Below, piece by piece: positions 60,024 through 64,000 of a stretch of 64,000 nucleotides of DNA. Each line of letters opens with the position of its first letter. Positions within the stretch are counted from its first letter, which is position 1. The stretch spans positions 151,121 through 215,120 of the forward strand of contig NZ_QUZU01000005.1 of the NCBI RefSeq assembly GCF_004682055.1, written 5' to 3'. A program made the translations under genes and the position numbers. This stretch comes from Pseudomonas kairouanensis (GTDB taxonomy: Bacteria; Pseudomonadota; Gammaproteobacteria; Pseudomonadales; Pseudomonadaceae). Below the pieces are notes generated by a model. The model saw only the letters and a program-made list of their open reading frames with translations. It had not been told where the DNA came from and made no database searches.

Positions 60024-60510
60024 AGCCGTCGCTCAAAAAGGGTACTTACTCATCACAAACGGTTGGTTTCGGAAAACCTTGAGCCTGAAGCGATTTTTTT
60101 AAGAGATACAGATTTGCCCAAGCACGGCAGCTGGGACTGATGCGTTGGAGGACTGTCACATCAGGCAAGCGGAGCATGCAGGCACGAAGATGGAAGCCCG
60201 GAGGGGCAAGATAGCCATTGAAAATGGTTGGCTTGATTCACGACAGCTGGCCCGAAGGGCGTGCCAAATGCCGTTCTGCATGAATAAGCTCTCTGACTGA
60301 ATTTGCATGCTGTCAGCATTACTCAAATACCCTGTTCCAGGCCCGTTTATACAGCTCGTTACAGGCATCTGGTGAGCCACCAAATACACCTCCAGCTACC
60401 CGTTAAGCGCCAATATCTTCTACTGAGCCAAAGCCATAGAGTCCAAGATAGAAGGCGCAGTAAAGGAAGGCTGACTCAGCCCTACTGCGTACTAACTGAC
60501 TAACGAGATC
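60024..60510. other. Gap holding repeat copy F
   Basis: Apart from the structured repeat at 60164-60265, I see no gene, terminator or other repeat here. It separates the DUF262 pair from the relaxase genes. Confidence 0.45.
60164..60265 (+). repeat. Dispersed structured element, copy F
   Basis: Starts GGCAAGCGGAGCATGCAG. Outer stem GGCACG (60181) with CGTGCC (60260). Hairpin 1 GCCC-GGGC. Hairpin 2 CAAG with CTTG and a long inner CCATT-GAA-AATGG. Hairpin 3 CCC-GAA-GGG. The outer stem is the mirror of copy A's (GCACG in place of GCGTG) and still pairs. Confidence 0.87.
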
Positions 60511-61665
60511 TTATAGCGCTGGAGCCAGTTCCTCTTCTAGCTCCAGCGGCTGGCCTGGTATGTACTCTATGTAACTGCGTATCAACCTGCACTCCCTTGG
60601 CTTAAATAGCTCATCAAAAATATCATCCAGCAGCTCCAGAATCTCCTGAATCATTTTCTGGACGTCATAGTCTTTTGCCGTGAATCTGACGTAGACAGGC
60701 TTTCTTCTGCTCCCGTTAACTGCGATGAGTTCATAGTAGTAGATTCTAGCTCTTTCTTGTTCCTCGCTATCTCGGCGAGCAATTTCAACCTGAAGTTGAT
60801 GAATGGTTTCTGGGTCATAGTGAATTCCCTCTTGTGTGGTTAGTTTGTGCCACGTCAGTCTGGAGCGCTTTAGTTGTCTGCCGCTTATATGATTGCCGTC
60901 AAACTCAAACGAAATGCCCTTGGGCTCGCCTTCGCCGTTGAGCGTCAGGTTGATGTAGACCTTTTGCTTCCTGAGCAGCCGGGTGAACGTGAACATATCC
61001 CCATCGACGGCGTTGGTGGCTTCGATAGCGCCTGCGATCTTGGCGATCATTTTGTGCTTGAGCGGTAGGTCACCGTCCCGGATCGATGCTTGTAGCTCTG
61101 CGTGGGTAATGGAAACGCCCCAGGTGTCCTTCGGCTTCGGTGCTTTTGACAGGCTGAAGCGGGCTTCTATGGCCGACACTGAGTCCAGGCTGATGCTTCG
61201 CTCGTTGCTGTCTTTGACCATGGAGAACTCGTCATTGAGGCGAATCCTGTTGGCGACGATGTGGACGTGTTGATGGTCTTTGTCCTGATGCATCACAGCG
61301 ACGTATTGGTTGGTTTCGTCGAAGCCCAGGTCTGTCATGTATTTCTCGACAGCTAAGCGCCACTGAGGGGTTGTCAGGGACTCGCCGGGGCGCAGGCTTA
61401 TCATCGCGTGGAAGACCGGCTTGATGGGCTTGTCGGAGTCGATAGCGAAGCGCCTGAGCGTCTCGACTTGGTCGAACTCTCTAATCATCTCTGCGAGATC
61501 GTCTTCGTTACCCTGGAGAACACATGGCAGGGGATCGCGGCTCATTGTGTTGAAGCTGATGGTTCGGATGCCACTGATCTCGTGGTCGTGCTTCGTGCAG
61601 CCGAAAATGTACCTGATGCGGTTCTTGAAAGACCCTGCGGACTTGGGAAATATCTTGCCGATCAT
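60511..61665 (-). CDS. Relaxase/mobilization nuclease (MOBP-like)
   Basis: A 384-aa relaxase. The N-terminal nuclease domain has the catalytic-Tyr region IRYIFG, KPVFHAMISLRPGE and the metal-binding three-His motif in HQDKDHQHVHIVANR (about residues 126-140). It would nick oriT and carry the strand to a recipient through a helper secretion system. Its start overlaps the MobC stop by 4 nt. The rest of the C-terminus has no helicase or primase domain. This marks the island as mobilizable, not self-transmissible. Confidence 0.88.
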   Translation of the reverse strand: MIGKIFPKSAGSFKNRIRYIFGCTKHDHEISGIRTISFNTMSRDPLPCVLQGNEDDLAEMIREFDQVETLRRFAIDSDKPIKPVFHAMISLRPGESLTTPQWRLAVEKYMTDLGFDETNQYVAVMHQDKDHQHVHIVANRIRLNDEFSMVKDSNERSISLDSVSAIEARFSLSKAPKPKDTWGVSITHAELQASIRDGDLPLKHKMIAKIAGAIEATNAVDGDMFTFTRLLRKQKVYINLTLNGEGEPKGISFEFDGNHISGRQLKRSRLTWHKLTTQEGIHYDPETIHQLQVEIARRDSEEQERARIYYYELIAVNGSRRKPVYVRFTAKDYDVQKMIQEILELLDDIFDELFKPRECRLIRSYIEYIPGQPLELEEELAPAL

Positions 61666-61955
61666 TTCACACCCCCAAGATTCACTTGAGCGATGTACTT
61701 CACTTTCTCAAGCAGTTCGGAGCTTGGACGGTCGGCGTTGATCATTGATGCCAGATTCATGAGCTCACGGGCGATCTGAACAACGTCCTGACCGACTTTA
61801 GGCTTCACTTGTCCGTTAGCAACGAAATCGCGAATGAACGCTCCAGCGGACTTGTATCCTGCCTCAACGACTTTAGCATTCATGGCATCGAGCTCCGTTT
61901 TGTTTAGTCGCAGGGTGATGCGGGATTCTTTGTTTTGTCTCTCAATAGTTTTCAT
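61662..61955 (-). CDS. mobC: MobC-type relaxosome protein
   Basis: A 97-aa accessory DNA-binding protein of the relaxosome, with an N-terminal ribbon-helix-helix (KESRITLRLNKTELDAMNAKVVEAGYKSAGAFIRDFV) and a helical C-terminus (IARELMNLASMINADRPSSELLEKVKYIAQVNL). It helps the relaxase melt oriT. First gene of the mob operon, 210 bp from the iteron-like array. Confidence 0.9.
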   Translation of the reverse strand: MKTIERQNKESRITLRLNKTELDAMNAKVVEAGYKSAGAFIRDFVANGQVKPKVGQDVVQIARELMNLASMINADRPSSELLEKVKYIAQVNLGGVK

Positions 61956-62164
61956 CTTGGCTCACCTTTATCGTTTTTATATGAGCTTTGTTCTAACGCA
62001 ACACCCGTAGGGATGTGAGTATCTAGCCCTACTTGTCTGACATAGACACAACTGGCTAAAAAGAAGCTCTAGATCTATTGTGCAAAAAGAGTTTTAGGTG
62101 GGGCTAGTGGTTTTGCTAATTATTTTGATTTATTTGCTTGTATACCGAAACTTTCGCAAGGTGT

Positions 62165-62284
62165 GAATGCGAAATCGTAGTATTGGAGTGCGAAATCACT
62201 CTGGTCGAGTGCGGTTTTACTTTAGGTAAGTGCGGAGCTCACAAGGGATGAGTGCGAAGTCGCAGTATGGTCTTGCGACTTCGC
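62165..62284. promoter_or_regulatory. 21-bp-phased iteron array with 11-bp inverted repeat (oriT or oriV candidate)
   Basis: Five similar units begin at 62165 (GAATGCGAAATCG), 62186 (GAGTGCGAAATCA), 62207 (GAGTGCGGTTTTA), 62228 (AAGTGCGGAGCTC) and 62250 (GAGTGCGAAGTCG). The spacing is 21, 21, 21 and 22 bp, which is two helical turns. The last unit contains GCGAAGTCGCA (62254-62264), matched by the perfect inverted copy TGCGACTTCGC (62274-62284). It lies in the gene-free 357-bp gap between mobC and the nuclease gene. Such a layout suits a relaxosome or replication-protein binding site. Confidence 0.75.
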
Positions 62285-62312
62285 TTTGACAGTAAGTAAT
62301 ATGGAAGGTATA

Positions 62313-63509
62313 TCAGTTGTAGAAGGTTATACTTGGGAATATACCAGTCTCTTTACCTTCTTCAATGATACTGTCAAATGGATCAAAGAACTTCTCTGGT
62401 GTACTGAGCTTTGCTGTCCATGTCACAAGCTCTGGATATCCCATTACGTAACATGAAGAATTCATTTCTTTACCCAGCCCAAGAACTCGTTCCGAGTAGC
62501 TCTCCCATTCATTGATAAAAGTTTCCTGGATAACTATAAGATTTCGGATCACTTTGTCGTGCGTTTCAATCTCAAAGATATCTTCGCCAAAGTGAAACTG
62601 CAGGTTCTCACCACGTCTGAGGTACTTAATTGCTCCTCTCGTTTGATCAATAGCTTTATCAAGAGCCTTTGAAACTGTCGAGATCTTTCTTTTTAGAGTT
62701 CGATCTAAGGACTTCTCCGTGTTTGGACTGTCCTTGGCCTGAATCAGCAGCAGATATTCGTCGGAGGCAACTAAAACGTCGACGAACTCTTCATTGTTAT
62801 CTGTGCGAAGTGGGTTCAGGAATATTGAGTCTTCATGAAATACTTTCTGAAGTAGCTTAACAATATCCATCTCTTGAAAGCTACCTGGCTCTAGCCTCTC
62901 AAGGGTCGAGTGGCTCACAGGTGGGCCTTTTTGAAACAGATTGTTCATGGGTACTGCGTCTAGAATGAATAAATCCTCGATCATTAGAGGTTCAAGGAAA
63001 TTAACCTTGATCGAGTTCTTATCATCCTGAAGCGATCTGCGCATGAACCAGTGATTAGTTAAGTCACGAATTTCATAAGCAGCCTCAAGGCTTGATGGGG
63101 CAAGCTTGTATTGGCCTTTGTCGAACTCTGCGAACTTTGTGTTCTGCGACCTGTAGCCAAGAAGTTCGCGATTGTTGTCGTCAAAGAAATGAATGTCGAA
63201 GCTTTCCGATGAAAGCAGGTCAAATATGGAGTGTCCCATCTCATCGTCTAGCAGGGGAGTAACAACCATCAGTGGGTTGAGCTCATCATCTTCATATGTA
63301 GTGACCAGACCGTGGTAAGTCTCTCCGTTCATCCGACATGGGGCTAGATAGAACCCGATGCGCTGCTTGGCTTTTGCGGCTAGTACGGCCTCCTTGGGCA
63401 CTTTAATTATGAGGAGGAGCGTACCTTCCTTGTCGTTTGCAATCGTACTTATCCCGTGATGTAGATCTCTCACGTGCTGCATCAGATGTGGATAGCGGAT
63501 GGTCAGCAT
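62313..63509 (-). CDS. Protein with PD-(D/E)XK-like nuclease domain, 398 aa
   Basis: Not a family I can name. An N-terminal half rich in beta strands (about 1-200) is followed by a segment with a restriction-endonuclease pattern: Glu240/241 and Asp244 in NNEEFVDVLV, then LLLIQAKDS (Gln-x-Lys). Helices with KSLDRTLKRKISTVSKALDKAIDQTRGAIKYL follow. This resembles NERD/Mrr-like nuclease folds used in plasmid and phage defence. GGAGA is 5 nt before the ATG. Low GC. It is divergent from nothing and ends beside the iteron array. Confidence 0.65.
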   Translation of the reverse strand: MLTIRYPHLMQHVRDLHHGISTIANDKEGTLLLIIKVPKEAVLAAKAKQRIGFYLAPCRMNGETYHGLVTTYEDDELNPLMVVTPLLDDEMGHSIFDLLSSESFDIHFFDDNNRELLGYRSQNTKFAEFDKGQYKLAPSSLEAAYEIRDLTNHWFMRRSLQDDKNSIKVNFLEPLMIEDLFILDAVPMNNLFQKGPPVSHSTLERLEPGSFQEMDIVKLLQKVFHEDSIFLNPLRTDNNEEFVDVLVASDEYLLLIQAKDSPNTEKSLDRTLKRKISTVSKALDKAIDQTRGAIKYLRRGENLQFHFGEDIFEIETHDKVIRNLIVIQETFINEWESYSERVLGLGKEMNSSCYVMGYPELVTWTAKLSTPEKFFDPFDSIIEEGKETGIFPSITFYN

Positions 63510-64000
63510 TGTGTCTCCATGAGGCTGGCATAGATCAATGTGCCACTACTCATAGCATGAAAGTGGCAGCTATTCACTGAGCAGGAGAGGGGAAAAGTAG
63601 GTAGTGCCAGTCGGTAGTGCTATGGCTGGAGGCACTGGCGCTCAGCGTGGAGTCCAATCGGTCTGTCCAATGTTTTCGCTGTCAGGGTAGGAGGGCGGTA
63701 TCGATGTCTGCACACAGAATGTACACGATCACAGCAAACCCCAATGAATTAAGGCTTTGGTGATCCAATCCATCATCGGCGCAACGGAAAAGCGCCGAGA
63801 AAGAGGTCGTGGTAAAGCGGTCGTCAGGGGCATTGGGCAATCTGAATGGGCAGGGCAGAGGGCGTGAGTTTATCAGGAATCCTTGGGCAGGATTCCTGGT
63901 CAGTCTCTACGGCTTCTCGTCAGCCCGTCACGACCGTCCCATTATGGAAAATCTCGCGCCGAGCCCGGCGGCTGATGTTTTCATGTTTGCTCAGGGTATA
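63510..64000. other. Right edge, no gene
   Basis: No coding region is supported. A 9-bp inverted repeat, CAGGAATCC-TTGGGCA-GGATTCCTG, lies at about 63879-63903. Composition shifts back toward higher GC, so the island boundary could lie here, but no integrase, tRNA or direct repeat is visible inside the window. Confidence 0.4.

Noticed and set aside
29013..60265. Reading the six repeats as integron attC sites of a cassette array
   Set aside because: Same orientation is suggestive, but the GTTRRRY/RYYYAAC core sites are absent, gene orientations between copies are mixed, operons are long, and no integron integrase is present.
29013..60265. Reading the six repeats as a CRISPR array
   Set aside because: Copies are kilobases apart, differ in sequence and are not separated by spacers; no cas genes are present.
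62254..62284. Reading the inverted repeat as a terminator of the nuclease gene
   Set aside because: No T tract follows on either strand, and one arm belongs to a phased repeat series.
1..64000. tRNA or rRNA genes marking island borders
   Set aside because: No cloverleaf with tRNA-specific features (GTTC loop, CCA-side acceptor) or rRNA sequence was noticed on either strand.

Overview
The window looks like a chromosomal accessory region of a Pseudomonas (fluorescens/putida type). The basis is a MvaT-type nucleoid protein, a DUF2790 protein, a hydroquinone-dioxygenase operon laid out like the hap genes of P. fluorescens ACB, and several small protein families typical of that genus. This assignment is inferred from gene content, not from a marker gene. 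No rRNA, tRNA or CRISPR array was seen.

Left part (about 0.6-36 kb) is a catabolic region. An isochorismatase-like hydrolase and an NCS1 permease (611-2660) come first, followed by IS debris. A four-gene minus-strand cluster (MMPL/RND exporter, YCF48-like, DUF1329, DUF1302; 3455-10059) is typical of handling hydrophobic substrates at the envelope. An EthD-type protein and an NTF2-like protein follow. Two divergent LysR regulators lead into a hydroquinone operon (14475-20235): two-subunit hydroquinone dioxygenase, semialdehyde dehydrogenase, maleylacetate reductase, then after an intrinsic terminator an intradiol dioxygenase, a YciI protein and a Rieske ferredoxin. The acetophenone monooxygenase and esterase expected upstream in the pathway are absent. 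A second aromatic module (20467-28801) has an MFS uptake carrier, a Phenol_MetA-type outer-membrane protein, a CMD-family protein, an FAD hydroxylase, a LigA/LigB extradiol dioxygenase, two alpha/beta hydrolases and an AraC regulator; its substrate is unknown. A third small module (32466-36494) has an aldehyde dehydrogenase, a CMD protein, a quinone oxidoreductase and a LysR regulator.

Middle part (29-44 kb) is a patchwork of small regulators and hypothetical genes with signs of decay. It includes a histidine phosphatase with a DUF7693-like tail, an exonuclease paired with a small unknown protein, and an NmrA reductase with an HxlR regulator. IS66 tnpC fragments occur at about 3.3 kb and 44.0 kb, so they bracket the catabolic block.

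Right part (44.7-63.5 kb) looks like a mobilizable defence island. It holds a four-gene type II CBASS (TM-SAVED effector, CD-NTase, E1-E2 protein, JAB peptidase; 44732-49285) and a convergent ERI-1-like exonuclease. A two-gene operon follows (50661-51707) in which a protein resembling the diadenylate-cyclase (DisA_N) fold is coupled to a 2TM-beta effector like Cap15. Further right are a large papain-like protein, an island-borne MvaT, a transglutaminase-like protein, a short DUF262 protein, MobC plus a MOBP-type relaxase, a 21-bp-phased iteron array with a perfect inverted repeat (62165-62284), and a PD-(D/E)XK-like nuclease.

The two most unusual signals are the DAC-like/2TM-beta pair and a roughly 100-nt element present six times, always on the plus strand (29.0, 38.3, 41.1, 51.9, 59.0 and 60.2 kb). 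Its copies fold into the same outer stem plus three hairpins, and most stems keep pairing while their sequence changes, which indicates a selected RNA or ssDNA structure.
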